Shown in pieces: positions 34,071-43,093 of a stretch of DNA of 64,000 bases. Within the stretch, counting starts at the first letter, position 1. Each line of letters begins with the position of its first letter. Source of the stretch: Streptomyces sp. TG1A-60 (GTDB lineage Bacteria; Actinomycetota; Actinomycetes; Streptomycetales; Streptomycetaceae); contig NZ_CP147520.1 of assembly GCF_037201975.1 (NCBI RefSeq), positions 6,014,001-6,078,000 of the forward strand, given 5' to 3'. The notes under the pieces are model-generated. The model did no database searches. It had not been told where the DNA came from and was given only the letters and a program-made list of their open reading frames with translations. The position numbers and the translations under genes were made by a program.

Positions 34071-37000
34071 TCACCCCCCGTAGAACAGCTCCTCCACCAC
34101 CGCCCGAGCCCGCCGCGTGGTGCGTCGGTAGTCGTCGAGCATGTCGCCCACGTGGCCGGGGCCGTAGCCCAGGTAGCGGCCCACGGCGCCGAGTTCGCGG
34201 CCGTCGGAGGGGAAGGTGTCGCCCGCCCGCCCCCGTACGAGCATCACGGCGTTGCGTACGCGCGTCGCCAGTACCCACGCCTCGTCCAGTATGGCCGCGT
34301 CCTCGGCGCTCACCAGCTCGGCGGCACGTGCCGCGGCCAGGGCCTGGCGGGTGCGGGTCGTGCGGAGACCGGGCTCGCGCCGGCCGTGCCGGAGCTGGAG
34401 GAGCTGCACGGTCCACTCGACGTCCGACAACCCACCCCGCCCGAGCTTGGTGTTGAGGGTGGGGTCCGCGCCTCGCGGCATCCGCTCCGACTCCATGCGG
34501 GCCTTCAGACGCCGGATCTCGCGGGCCGCGTCGTCGCCCAGTCCGTCCGCCGGATAGCGGAGCGGATCGATGAGGTCGATGAAGCGGCGGCCCAACTCCT
34601 CGTCCCCGGCGACGGGCTCGGCGCGCAGCAGGGCATGGGACTCCCACACCAGTGACCAGCGACGGTAGTACGCCTCGTACGACTTCAGGGTCCGTACGAG
34701 AGGGCCGGACTTGCCCTCGGGGCGCAGGTCCGCGTCGATGAGGAGGGGCGGGTCGGCGCTCGGGATCTGGAGCAGGCGGCGCATCTCGGAGACGACGGTG
34801 TTGGCGGCGCGGGAGGCCTCCTGCTCGTCGGCGCCCTCGCGCGGCTCGTGCACGAACAGCACGTCGGCGTCGGAGCCGTAGCCCAGTTCGTGGCCCCCGA
34901 AGCGGCCCATGCCGATGACGGCGAAGCGGGTGGGGAGGGTGTCCCCCCAGCCGTCGCGGACCACGGCGTGCAGGGTGCCCGCGAGGGTCGCCGCCGTGAG
35001 GTCGGAGACCGCGCCGCCCACGAGGTCGACCAGGGCACCCTGGTCGGCGGCGGCCGGGGACGCCTCGGTGCCGTAGGAGCCGACGATGTCCCTGGCGGCC
35101 GTACGGAAGAGTTCACGCCGTCGCACGCCGCGCGCGGCCGTGACGGCCTGTTCGGCGCCGTCGGCGCGGCGGACGGCGGCGAGGATCTCCTGTTCGAGGG
35201 GGGCGCGTTCGCGGGGTTCGAGCCCGCCGGCCCCACCGGCGACGCCGTCCCCGTCGCCGAGGAGGGCGACGGCCTCGGGGGCGCGCATGAGGAGGTCGGG
35301 GGCGAGGCGTCCGGCGGACAGGACGCGGGCGAGGTTCTCGGCGGCGGCGCCTTCGTCGCGCAGCAGCCGCAGATACCAAGGGGTTTTGCCGAGAGCGTCG
35401 GAGACCTTGCGGAAGTTGAAGAGCCCGGCGTCCGGGTCGGCGGAGTCCGCGAACCAGCCCAGCAGCACCGGCAGCAGCGTGCGCTGGATGGCCGCCTTGC
35501 GGGTGACGCCGGAGGCCAGGGCCTCCAGATGGCGGAGGGCGGCGGCGGGGTCGGCGTAGCCGAGGGCGACGAGCCGTTCACGGGCCGCGTCGGCCCGCAA
35601 CCTGCTCTCGCCGGGGGCGAGCTGGGCGACGGCATCGAGGAGCGGGCGATAGAAGAGCTTCTCGTGCAGCCGCCGTACGACGGCCGCGTGGCGCCGCCAC
35701 TCGCGGTTCAGCTCGGCGACCGGATCGGTGCGCAGGCCGAGCGAACGCCCGATGCGCCGCAGGTCGTCCTCGTCCTGGGGGACGAGGTGGGTGCGGCGCA
35801 GGCGGTAGAGCTGGATGCGGTGTTCCATGGAGCGCAGGAAGCGGTACGCGTCGTCGAGCTGCGCGGCGTCCGCGCGCCCCACGTACCCGCCGGCGGCCAG
35901 CGCGCCCAGCGCGTCGAGCGTGGTCCCGCTGCGCAGGGAGGTGTCGCCGCGCCCGTGCACCAGCTGGAGCAGCTGTACGGCGAACTCGACGTCCCGCAAC
36001 CCACCCGGTCCGAGCTTGAGTTGGCGGTCCACCTCGGCGGCCGGGATGTTCTCCACGACCCGGCGCCGCATGCGCTGCACGTCGGCGACGAAGTTCTCCC
36101 GCTCGGCGGCCTTCCACACCAGCGGTTCGAGCGCGGCGACGTACTCCTCGCCCAGTCCGAGGTCTCCCGCGACCGGCCGGGCCTTGAGCAGCGCCTGGAA
36201 CTCCCAGGTCTTCGCCCACCGCTGGTAGTACGCGAGATGGCTGCTCAGCGTCCGTACGAGCGGGCCGTTGCGTCCCTCGGGCCGCAGATTGGCGTCGACG
36301 GGCCAGATGCTGCCCTCGACGGTCGTCTCGGAGCAGATCCGCATCATGTGCGAGGCGAGACGGGTGGCGGCCGGGATCGCCTTCTGCTCGTCGGCCTCGT
36401 CCGCCGCCTCCCCGACGAAGATGACGTCGACGTCGGAGACGTAGTTCAGCTCGTGCCCGCCGCACTTGCCCATCGCGATCACGGCGAGCCGGCACAGCGC
36501 GGCGTCCTCCGGCGCGGCGGCGCGGGCGATCGCGAGGGCGGCGCGGAGTGTGGCGGTGGCCAGGTCGGCGAGTTCGGCGGCGCTCTGGGCGACGTCGGTC
36601 GTGCCGCACACGTCACGGGCGGCGATGGAGAGCAGGCAGCGGCGGTACGCGACGCGCAGCGAGACCGGGTCGGTGGCCTCCGCGAGCCCCCGCTCGAACT
36701 CCTCGATCCCCGGATGCAGGTCCTGCGGCTCGTACATCACGAGCGCCTGCCAGTCCTGCGTGTGCCGCGCGAGGTGATCGCCCAGCGCGGCGGACGCGCC
36801 GAGCACCCCCAGCAGCCGGTCCCGCAGCGGCTTGGCCGCCACCAGCGTGTCCAGCACCGCACGCCGCGCCGTACGGTCCGGCTGCGCCTCCAGCAGTCGT
36901 ACGAGGCCCAGCAGCGCGAGATCGGGGTCGGCGGTCGCCCCCAACGCGTCCAACAGCACCGGGTCGTCCCGAACGGCCGCCAGTTCCTCGCTGTCCAGCA

Positions 37001-37082
37001 GCCGCTCCGCCGCGGAGGGGTCGGTGAAACCGTGCCGCAGCAGTCGCGAGAACGTGCTGCTCCTGCGCCCCGGCGCCGTCAT
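34071..37082 (-). CDS. glnE: Bifunctional glutamine synthetase adenylyltransferase/deadenylase
   Basis: A 1003-residue GlnE with two nucleotidyltransferase-like halves: the N-terminal deadenylylating domain ('GKCGGHELNYVSDVDVIFVG', about residues 215-235) and the C-terminal adenylylating domain ('GMGRFGGHELGYGSDADVLF'), each followed by a GlnD_UR_UTase-type helical domain ('LGPGGLRDVEFAVQLLQL' and 'LGRGGLSDVEWTVQLLQL'). It controls GlnA by attaching or removing AMP at a tyrosine. The target tyrosine is present in the glnA product at 56317-57726 (Tyr397). ATG 37082 begins 'TAPGRRSSTFSRLLRHGF', the usual start. It is encoded about 20 kb from glnA and near glnA2. Confidence 0.97.
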   Translation of the reverse strand: MTAPGRRSSTFSRLLRHGFTDPSAAERLLDSEELAAVRDDPVLLDALGATADPDLALLGLVRLLEAQPDRTARRAVLDTLVAAKPLRDRLLGVLGASAALGDHLARHTQDWQALVMYEPQDLHPGIEEFERGLAEATDPVSLRVAYRRCLLSIAARDVCGTTDVAQSAAELADLATATLRAALAIARAAAPEDAALCRLAVIAMGKCGGHELNYVSDVDVIFVGEAADEADEQKAIPAATRLASHMMRICSETTVEGSIWPVDANLRPEGRNGPLVRTLSSHLAYYQRWAKTWEFQALLKARPVAGDLGLGEEYVAALEPLVWKAAERENFVADVQRMRRRVVENIPAAEVDRQLKLGPGGLRDVEFAVQLLQLVHGRGDTSLRSGTTLDALGALAAGGYVGRADAAQLDDAYRFLRSMEHRIQLYRLRRTHLVPQDEDDLRRIGRSLGLRTDPVAELNREWRRHAAVVRRLHEKLFYRPLLDAVAQLAPGESRLRADAARERLVALGYADPAAALRHLEALASGVTRKAAIQRTLLPVLLGWFADSADPDAGLFNFRKVSDALGKTPWYLRLLRDEGAAAENLARVLSAGRLAPDLLMRAPEAVALLGDGDGVAGGAGGLEPRERAPLEQEILAAVRRADGAEQAVTAARGVRRRELFRTAARDIVGSYGTEASPAAADQGALVDLVGGAVSDLTAATLAGTLHAVVRDGWGDTLPTRFAVIGMGRFGGHELGYGSDADVLFVHEPREGADEQEASRAANTVVSEMRRLLQIPSADPPLLIDADLRPEGKSGPLVRTLKSYEAYYRRWSLVWESHALLRAEPVAGDEELGRRFIDLIDPLRYPADGLGDDAAREIRRLKARMESERMPRGADPTLNTKLGRGGLSDVEWTVQLLQLRHGRREPGLRTTRTRQALAAARAAELVSAEDAAILDEAWVLATRVRNAVMLVRGRAGDTFPSDGRELGAVGRYLGYGPGHVGDMLDDYRRTTRRARAVVEELFYGG

Positions 37083-37123
37083 CCCCGGCCTCCTCGTCGG
37101 ATCAAGGTCGTACGGGCATGAGC

Positions 37124-37389
37124 CTAACCGGAGTGTGTGGGGGAAGCGCCGGTCGGCCGGGCGCGGGTTCCTCGGCACCGAGGGGCTTCGTACCGCCGCG
37201 ACAGGCACCGCTGGTGCCGAGGAGGGCGAGGGCGCCGCAGGTCATCAGTCCCGTCTGTTGCCAGGGGGCGAAGATCAGCAGAACTCCGGTGAAGCCGAGG
37301 AGGAGGCCGGTGAGGCGGGTGAGGGAGAGGGGGCGGTCCGTGCCGAGGAGGAGTCCGGGGAGCAGGGACCACAGCGGGGTCGTGGCGTT
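37124..37389 (-). pseudogene. C-terminal fragment of an EamA/DMT transporter
   Basis: The minus strand reads, without a start codon, 'NATTPLWSLLPGLLLGTDRP', 'LSLTRLTGLLLGFTGVLLIF' and 'APWQQTGLMTCGALALLGTS', which matches the start of the second EamA domain of a drug/metabolite transporter (TPLW, GVLLIFAPW). It then runs into unrelated residues and a stop at 37124. The frame is the same as that of the PAP2 gene upstream, whose TAG at 37408 precedes it. The remaining four TM helices and the N-terminal half are missing. Confidence 0.7.
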
Positions 37390-37407
37390 AGGGGATGCCC
37401 TGCGGCC

Positions 37408-38271
37408 CTACGCCTTGACCTGCGCCGACTCCCGCACCCCGTCGCCCCCGGCCACATGCCGAGGCAGCGCGTACGGCAACGTCCCGTACCAGACCCGGGC
37501 CGCCCCGAACCCGTAGGCGAGGCAGAGCACCCCGCCCACCGCGTCCAGCCAGAAGTGGTTGGCGGTCGCGACGATCACGACGAGCGTCAGCGCCGGGTAG
37601 AGCAGACCCAGCACGCGCACCCACGGCACCGACGCCAGCGCGAAGATCGTCAGCCCGCACCACAGCGACCAGCCGATGTGCATGGACGGCATGGCCGCGT
37701 ACTGGTTCGACATGTTCTTCAGGTCGCCGGAGGCCATGGAGCCCCAGGTCTGGTGGACGACGACCGTGTCGATGAAGTTCTCGCCGGTCATCAGCCGGGG
37801 CGGGGCCAGCGGGTAGAAGTAGTAGCCGACCAGGGCCACCGCGGTGGTGGCGAAGAGCACCAGACGCGTCGCCGCGTAACGGCCGGGGTGACTACGGTAG
37901 AGCCACACGAGGACACCGAGCGTGACGACGAAGTGCAGGGTCGCGTAGTAGTAGTTCATACCGATGACGAGCCACGTGACCGAGTTCACGGCGTGGTTGA
38001 CGGTGTCCTCGACGGCGAGCCCGAGGTGGTGCTCGAACTTCCAGATCCAGTCGGCGTTGCTCAGCGCCTGGGCCCTCTGCTCGGGAACGGCGTTGCGGAT
38101 CAGGGAGTACGTCCAGTAACTCACCGCGATCAGCAGGATCTCGAACCAGAGACGAGGGCGACGCGGAGCCCTCAGCCGGTGCAGCATCCCCTGCCCCGAC
38201 GCGCCCGTGACGGACCGCGGGGCGGCCTGCTCCCGGCCTTCCTCCAGTGTCGTCACGGTCGCGTCACCCAT
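37408..38271 (-). CDS. PAP2 superfamily membrane phosphatase
   Basis: A 287-residue integral membrane protein with about six TM segments and PAP2-type motifs: 'YYFYPLAPPRLM' , 'NQYAAMPSMHIGWSLWCG' (the PSMH motif) and 'TANHFWLDAVGG' (H/D motif, normally SRxxxxxHxxxD). This is the 'inositolphosphotransferase 1-like' branch annotated in actinobacteria, acting on lipid phosphates or phosphoinositides at the membrane; substrate unproven. ATG 38271; two codons upstream another start is possible. Its stop directly precedes the EamA fragment. Confidence 0.9.
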   Translation of the reverse strand: MGDATVTTLEEGREQAAPRSVTGASGQGMLHRLRAPRRPRLWFEILLIAVSYWTYSLIRNAVPEQRAQALSNADWIWKFEHHLGLAVEDTVNHAVNSVTWLVIGMNYYYATLHFVVTLGVLVWLYRSHPGRYAATRLVLFATTAVALVGYYFYPLAPPRLMTGENFIDTVVVHQTWGSMASGDLKNMSNQYAAMPSMHIGWSLWCGLTIFALASVPWVRVLGLLYPALTLVVIVATANHFWLDAVGGVLCLAYGFGAARVWYGTLPYALPRHVAGGDGVRESAQVKA

Positions 38272-38438
38272 GGGCACAGAGTCTGCCAGAGAAGCCGTTC
38301 TTCACCGATCATCCTCTGGTCGGGTTCACCGCGCACGTTCGTCGGGGTACCGCGAGGGGCCGTCTCCCGCGCAGGTATCGCACCGCCCACCGTCTTCTCC
38401 TTCTCGGGGACGACCCCGGCCCCCAGGAGCCGAAGCGG

Positions 38439-38841
38439 TCAGGCCCGCCCCGCCAGCTCCGGCACGGACACGACCTCACTGTGCGGTGCCGGAGACCTGC
38501 CGATCTCCTCCAGCGACGTACGCACCGCCGTCTGCCCCGTCGCCGGGACCGGCTTGCGGATCGTCGTCAGCGGGGGATCGGTGAAGACGATCAGAGAGGA
38601 GTCGTCGAAGCCGACGACCGACACGCCCCCCGGCCGTGCAGCCCCGCTCGATGAGCGCCATGGCCGCAGCCTGGCCGCCCCCAGGGTGCAGAGGGAGTGC
38701 CGGACGGACTCGGACTCGACGTTCGCCGCGTTCCGGCCCAGCTGGTCCCGCATGGTGCGGACGATGCCCTCGATCTTGCGCTGGACCGGCACGTGGCGCT
38801 TGCGGCCCATGGGCTGCGATGTCGGCAAGCCGTGTGGTCAC
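38439..38841 (-). pseudogene. malR: LacI-family regulator remnant, malR-like, with two internal deletions
   Basis: Three collinear pieces of a LacI regulator in two frames: 'MTTRLADIAA' from 38841 (start of the helix-turn-helix); then 'RHVPVQRKIEGIVRTMRDQL' ... 'SVRHSLCTLG' in another frame; then 'GGGQAAAMALIERGCTA' and, after a second gap, 'GGVSVVGFDDSSLIVFTDPP' 'LTTIRKPVPATGQTAVRTSL' and 'EEIGRSPAPHSEVVSVPEL'. The recognition helix, most of the sugar-binding domain and the very C-terminus are missing, so it cannot work as a repressor. Position opposite the malG remnant and near an alpha-glucosidase identifies it as malR. Piece assignment is by eye. Confidence 0.8.
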
Positions 38842-39104
38842 AGCACCGGACTGTACCGGCCGGATGTCCGCTTGCCCACCGGCTCGGCGCCGGGTGCGCG
38901 TGGCCTACGGCATCCTGCCGCCGGCCATCCTGGCCTTCTTCACCTCCGTCCGCCGCCGCCGGCTGAGCCGCGATGAGCGGCGGTTCGCGATCTGCGGCAG
39001 GAGCCCCCGCGAGCACCACGACCGTCAGGACCACGGCTCCCGGGGGACCGGCCGGTCGCGCGGACCACCTCGGCGCCCAGGAATCGCCGACGGGGGCGAG
39101 GACG

Positions 39105-39633
39105 GCCACGCCGGATCCCTCGCCTCCCAAGCGATCCGCGTCGTGGCGAGCCCGGCCGCGCTCTTCCCGATCGCCCGGCTCGTCCTCCTGCCCCTCGGCC
39201 CGGACAAGGACGATTACCTGCGTCCCGGGCGCATCTTCGGCAAGATGACGTTCGACAACTACTCGTTCGTCCTTGGGGAGACGCCGTTCCTCGACTGGAT
39301 CGTCAGCACGCTGGTCGTCCCGCTCGGCACCACCGTCATCGGGGTGCCGAGCGCCGCGACCACCGGCTGCGCGGTCTCCCGCACGCGCTTCCCGGGCCAC
39401 CGGAAGTTCATGTGGGTGCTCCTGGTCACGCAGATGTTCCCGGTGGCCGTACCGATGGTTCCGATGTACGGGATCCTCCCGGAGCTCCAGCTCGTCGACA
39501 GCTACCTTGGACCCGTCCTCGCAACCTGATGGCCGCCACCGCGGCACTGGTCGCGATCCCCGTCTCCGCGTTCTTCTATCTTGTGTGGAGGAACCTGGTG
39601 ACCCGGCTCACGGCGGGCGGCACGAAGGGGTGA
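39105..39633 (+). pseudogene. malG: Maltose ABC permease remnant (malG) with internal deletion
   Basis: Frame one reads 'LGPDKDDYLRPGRIFGKMTF', 'DNYSFVLGETPFLDWIVSTL', 'GTTVIGVPSAATTGCAVSRT', 'RFPGHRKFMWVLLVTQMFP' and 'ILPELQLVDSYLGPVL', the N-terminal half of a MalG-type permease, and stops at 39527-39529. From 39523 the next frame continues with 'NLMAATAALVAIPVSAFFYL' and 'VTRLTAGGTKG', the exact C-terminal end of MalG, to a TGA at 39631-39633. About half of the protein, including the EAA loop that contacts the ATPase, is deleted at this junction. malE and malF were not found. Confidence 0.88.
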
Positions 39634-39786
39634 CGCGCCCTCCTCGGCTTCCGTACGCCTTGGCATACGGGTGGCGGCCCGTGGTGTCCGTCCGATCCCG
39701 TTGTCACCGCGGGCCGCCTCGTCAACCGACCGAGTTCCCGACGCCTCGACCCCATGTCCCGCACCCCGTTACGTACCAAGGACGTT

Positions 39787-41451
39787 ATGAGCCAGCACGC
39801 CACCGACCCGGCCGACAACCTCGCGCTCGCCACCGTCGCCTCCCGCCGCGACTGGTGGCGCGACGCGGTGATCTACCAGGTCTATCCGCGCAGCTTCGCC
39901 GACAGCAACGGCGACGGCATGGGCGACCTGGAGGGCGTACGTTCCCGACTCCCGTACCTGCGTGACCTCGGCATCGACGCCGTATGGCTCAGCCCCTTCT
40001 ACGCCTCCCCGCAGGCCGACGCCGGTTACGACGTGGCCGACTACCGAGCCGTCGACCCGATGTTCGGCAACCTGCTGGATGCCGACGCGCTGATCCGCGA
40101 CGCCCACGAGCTGGGCCTGCGGATCATCGTCGACCTCGTCCCGAACCATTCCTCCGACCAGCACGAGTGGTTCAGGCGGGCGGTGGCGGACGGTCCGGGC
40201 TCGCCGCTGCGCGACCGCTACCACTTCCGCCAGGGCAAGGGGAAGAACGGCGAACTCCCCCCCAACGACTGGGAGTCCATCTTCGGCGGCCCGGCGTGGA
40301 CGAGGGTTGCCGACGGCGAGTGGTACCTGCACCTCTTCGCCCCGGAGCAGCCCGACTTCAACTGGGACCACCCGGCGGTCGGCGACGAGTTCCGTTCCAT
40401 CCTCCGCTTCTGGCTGGACATGGGTGTGGACGGCTTCCGTATCGATGTGGCCCACGGTCTGGTGAAGGCGGACGGCCTCCCGGACCTGGGATCCCGCGAC
40501 CAGGTGAAGCTGCTGGGCAACGATGTCATGCCGTTCTTCGACCAGGACGGCGTGCACGCGATCTACCGCGAGTGGCGTCTGGTCCTGGACGAGTACGCCG
40601 GCGAACGCATCTTCGTGGCGGAGGCGTGGACCCCGACGGTGGAACGCACCGCGAGCTACGTCCGCCCGGACGAGCTCCACCAGGCCTTCAACTTCCAGTA
40701 CCTGGGTACGGACTGGGACGCGGCGGAGCTGAAGGCGGTCATCGAGCGTACGCTGGACGCGATGCGCCCGGTGCACGCCCCCGCCACGTGGGTCCTGTCG
40801 AACCACGACGTCACCCGCCACGCGACCCGCTTCGCCAACGAGCCCGGCCTGGGCACGCAGATCCGACTGGCGGGAGACCGCGCACTGGGTCTGCGGCGGG
40901 CCCGGGCGGCCTCGCTCCTGATGCTGGCTCTTCCGGGCTCGGCCTACGTCTACCAGGGCGAGGAGCTGGGCCTCCCCGACGTCGTCGACCTCCCGGACGA
41001 GGTCCGCCAGGACCCCGCCTACTTCCGTGGCGCCGGCCAGGACGGCTTCCGCGACGGCTGCCGGGTCCCGATCCCGTGGACCCGTACGGGCCCCTCGTAC
41101 GGCTTCGGCCCCGGCGGCTCCTGGCTTCCGCAGCCGGCCGAGTGGGGCGACCTGAGCGTCGAGGCCCAGAAGGGCGCGGTGGACTCGACCCTGGAGCTGT
41201 ACCGCACCGCCCTGGCCGTGCGACGGGACGAGCCCGGTCTGGGCGCGGGCGACTCGGTCGAGTGGCTGAAGGCACCGGCGGGTGTCCTCTCCTTCCGGCG
41301 CGGAGACTTCGTGTGCGTCGCGAACACCACCTGCGAGGCCGTCACGATCCCCGCGTACGGCCGCGTCCTGGTCGCCAGCGGTGAGGTGACGGTGACCGAG
41401 GACGAGGCGAAGCTGCCGGGGGACACGACGGTTTGGTGGACCGCGCGCTGA
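39787..41451 (+). CDS. aglA: GH13 alpha-glucosidase
   Basis: A 554-residue cytosolic GH13 enzyme (oligo-1,6-/alpha-glucosidase type) that hydrolyses maltose and short maltodextrins. Signature regions: 'DWWRDAVIYQVYPRSFADSN', 'DLVPNHSSDQHEWF', 'DGFRIDVAHGL' (nucleophile Asp ~220), 'RIFVAEAW' (acid/base Glu ~279) and 'WVLSNHDVTRH' (Asp ~341). All catalytic residues are intact and no frame break is present. In streptomycetes this gene ends the malEFG operon; here the operon ahead of it is reduced to fragments, so it either relies on another importer or is on its way to loss. ATG 39787 with an AAGGA site. A strong terminator follows. Confidence 0.95.
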   Translation: MSQHATDPADNLALATVASRRDWWRDAVIYQVYPRSFADSNGDGMGDLEGVRSRLPYLRDLGIDAVWLSPFYASPQADAGYDVADYRAVDPMFGNLLDADALIRDAHELGLRIIVDLVPNHSSDQHEWFRRAVADGPGSPLRDRYHFRQGKGKNGELPPNDWESIFGGPAWTRVADGEWYLHLFAPEQPDFNWDHPAVGDEFRSILRFWLDMGVDGFRIDVAHGLVKADGLPDLGSRDQVKLLGNDVMPFFDQDGVHAIYREWRLVLDEYAGERIFVAEAWTPTVERTASYVRPDELHQAFNFQYLGTDWDAAELKAVIERTLDAMRPVHAPATWVLSNHDVTRHATRFANEPGLGTQIRLAGDRALGLRRARAASLLMLALPGSAYVYQGEELGLPDVVDLPDEVRQDPAYFRGAGQDGFRDGCRVPIPWTRTGPSYGFGPGGSWLPQPAEWGDLSVEAQKGAVDSTLELYRTALAVRRDEPGLGAGDSVEWLKAPAGVLSFRRGDFVCVANTTCEAVTIPAYGRVLVASGEVTVTEDEAKLPGDTTVWWTAR

Positions 41452-41498
41452 GGCGGCCGTAGCGGACGGCCCCCGCAGGCACCCGCGGTCGACTTCGG

Positions 41499-41530
41499 GG
41501 GCCCGCCGCCCGGTTCTGGGCGGCGGGCCC
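41499..41530 (+). terminator. Terminator of the alpha-glucosidase gene
   Basis: Perfect 13-bp stem GGGCCCGCCGCCC/GGGCGGCGGGCCC with a 6-nt loop, followed by TTTC, 48 bp after the stop codon. Confidence 0.85.
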
Positions 41531-41668
41531 TTTCGTCGGTTGCCCGTGTCGTGCCGCGCGACGTCCGCCCTGGTCCACCGGCTCTTCGCTGGTTCCCGTC
41601 GGGCTCACCGAAAGTCGTGGGCCACCTGGATCCTGCCGACGGCGTGGGCGTTGAAGTCGTCGAGGTCT

Positions 41669-42460
41669 TCAGCGGTTACCCGCGCAAGCTCCGCCGGGCC
41701 AGGGTTTCGAGCGCTGTCGGGGCGTCAGCACGCGGAACTCGTTGCCGTCGGGGTCGGTCATCGTCACGTAGGGAGACTCGTCCTGGCCGGGGGCAGTGCC
41801 GGTGCAGGTATCGGTGTCGGTTCGCGTGGCTCCGAGGGTGAGCAGGCGGTCGACCTCTGTCCGCCGGTCGCCGTCGACGCGTGGGGCGAGGTCGAAGTGG
41901 AGGCGGTTCCGGCCCGCTTTCGGGGCTACCGGTGGGCCACCCCACGTGATCTTCGGGCCGCCGTGCGGTGACTGGATCGCGGTCTCCTGGTCCTGGTCCC
42001 AGACCAGCGGCCAGCCGAGCGCCTCGCTCCAGAAGTAGCCGACTTCCTGCGAACCGTCGCAGGCCAGAGCCCCTATGAAGCCGCAGTCGGCGAGGAACTT
42101 GTTGCCCGGCTCGATGACGCAGAACTCGTTGCCCTCGGGGTCGGCGAGCACCACGTGACCCTCTTCGGGGCGTTGGCCGATGTCGATGTGGCGCGCACCG
42201 AGTTCCAGCGCCCTGGCCACCGTCTGCCGCTGGTCCTCCAGGGACGTGCTCGTCAGGTCGAAGTGCATCCGGTTCGGGCCGGCCTTCCGCTCCTGGGTCG
42301 GAAGGAAGCGGAGCCGGAACCCGGTGTCGTCGCCGGGCAGGAGCGTGATGCCGTCGTGTGGATCGTCGGTCAGCTCCCAACCGAGTACCCCGGACCAGAA
42401 CCGGGCGAGAGCCGGGGGCCGGCTCGCGTGGAAGCAGAGTGCGAACAGGTGACACGTCAT
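41669..42460 (-). CDS. Tandem VOC (glyoxalase-like) protein
   Basis: A 263-residue protein with two VOC modules. Module 1 starts 'MTCHLFALCFHASRPPALAR' and contains 'RMHFDLTSTSLEDQ' and 'VVLADPEGNEFCVIEPGN'; module 2 starts near 'DCGFIGALACDGSQE' and contains 'RLHFDLAPRVDGD' and 'VTMTDPDGNEFRVL'. The repeated 'DPEGNEFCV/DPDGNEFRV' ends carry the metal-ligand Glu. Such two-module proteins are common in streptomycetes, with unknown substrates. ATG 42460. The same frame is open for more than 2 kb upstream, antisense to the phosphatase gene; that extension is not coding. Confidence 0.88.
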   Translation of the reverse strand: MTCHLFALCFHASRPPALARFWSGVLGWELTDDPHDGITLLPGDDTGFRLRFLPTQERKAGPNRMHFDLTSTSLEDQRQTVARALELGARHIDIGQRPEEGHVVLADPEGNEFCVIEPGNKFLADCGFIGALACDGSQEVGYFWSEALGWPLVWDQDQETAIQSPHGGPKITWGGPPVAPKAGRNRLHFDLAPRVDGDRRTEVDRLLTLGATRTDTDTCTGTAPGQDESPYVTMTDPDGNEFRVLTPRQRSKPWPGGACAGNR

Positions 42461-42669
42461 TCCCGGGATCCTAGAGGCGAGCCCGCCACACCGCAGCCGG
42501 GTTTCCCGGCGGTCGGAACGGGCCGACTCCATGGGCGACCGCTCAACTCTTCGGGCACTTTCCGATGTTCTCAGGACTCTCACCGAAGGAGTTGGCCGAC
42601 GCCGCCGAACCGCCCACGCCGGACGAGTGGCCGCGGTCACTGTGACCGCGCTGACCGCAGCGCTCTCAG

Positions 42670-42949
42670 GTGCGGTCGGCACGGTCCTTCCCGCTGTCGG
42701 GGAAGGACGAGACGCCCGGTGTGACCGCCATGGAACTCGGCGACCTCGTCGTCGTCTTCCCCGAGACCCCCGAGAAGCGGAGGCAGACGGCAGACGGTGG
42801 TGGACCTGACCGGATCGGCGTATACCCCGCATCCGGTGCGGGCGACGGGCGCGGACTCTACCGTCCGCACCTCGTCGTACGAAGCGGAATCGCGGACGTT
42901 CGTCGTTCCGGGGGAGACCGTGGCGGTATTCGCCCGGTCGGACCGGTAG
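42670..42949 (+). pseudogene. pulA: C-terminal remnant of a pullulanase-type alpha-1,6-glucosidase
   Basis: Within the otherwise gene-free stretch 42461-43093 two frames encode the last ~90 residues of a pullulanase. Frame one: 'FPLSGKDETPGVTAMELGDL', 'VVVFPETPEKRRQTAD'; near 42797 the frame shifts and continues 'VVDLTGSAYTPHPVRATGAD', 'STVRTSSYEAESRTFVVPGE' and 'TVAVFARSDR' with a stop at 42947-42949. The end 'TFVVPGETVAVF' is the typical final beta-strand pair of the domain. Everything upstream, including the GH13 barrel, is gone. This fits the maltodextrin locus next to it. From 42461 to 42669 nothing else could be supported. Confidence 0.75.
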
Positions 42950-43093
42950 GGCGCTAGTTTGGGTGGCGCAGGCGGAGGGGGCCGCGCCACCCGCCCCGGG
43001 GACGCACGCCCTCTCGTCCCAGGCCCCCATACCCGGTCCCGGTCCCCGTCCCCCGTCCCCGCGCCCGGTTCCCGGGTATTCCGCGAGAGTCTC

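Noticed and set aside
34848..37121. 757-codon plus-strand frame opposite glnE
   Set aside because: Shadow frame; glnE on the minus strand shows complete, ordered domains.
41605..41700. Short minus-strand stretch 'VTAEDLDDFNAHAVGRIQV' just beyond the VOC gene
   Set aside because: Looks protein-like but overlaps the VOC C-terminus in another frame, has no start and no recognised family.
42540..42650. Plus-strand 'MFSGLSPKELADAAEPPTPD' short frame
   Set aside because: Too short, stops after 27 codons, no ribosome site and no known family; could equally be chance.
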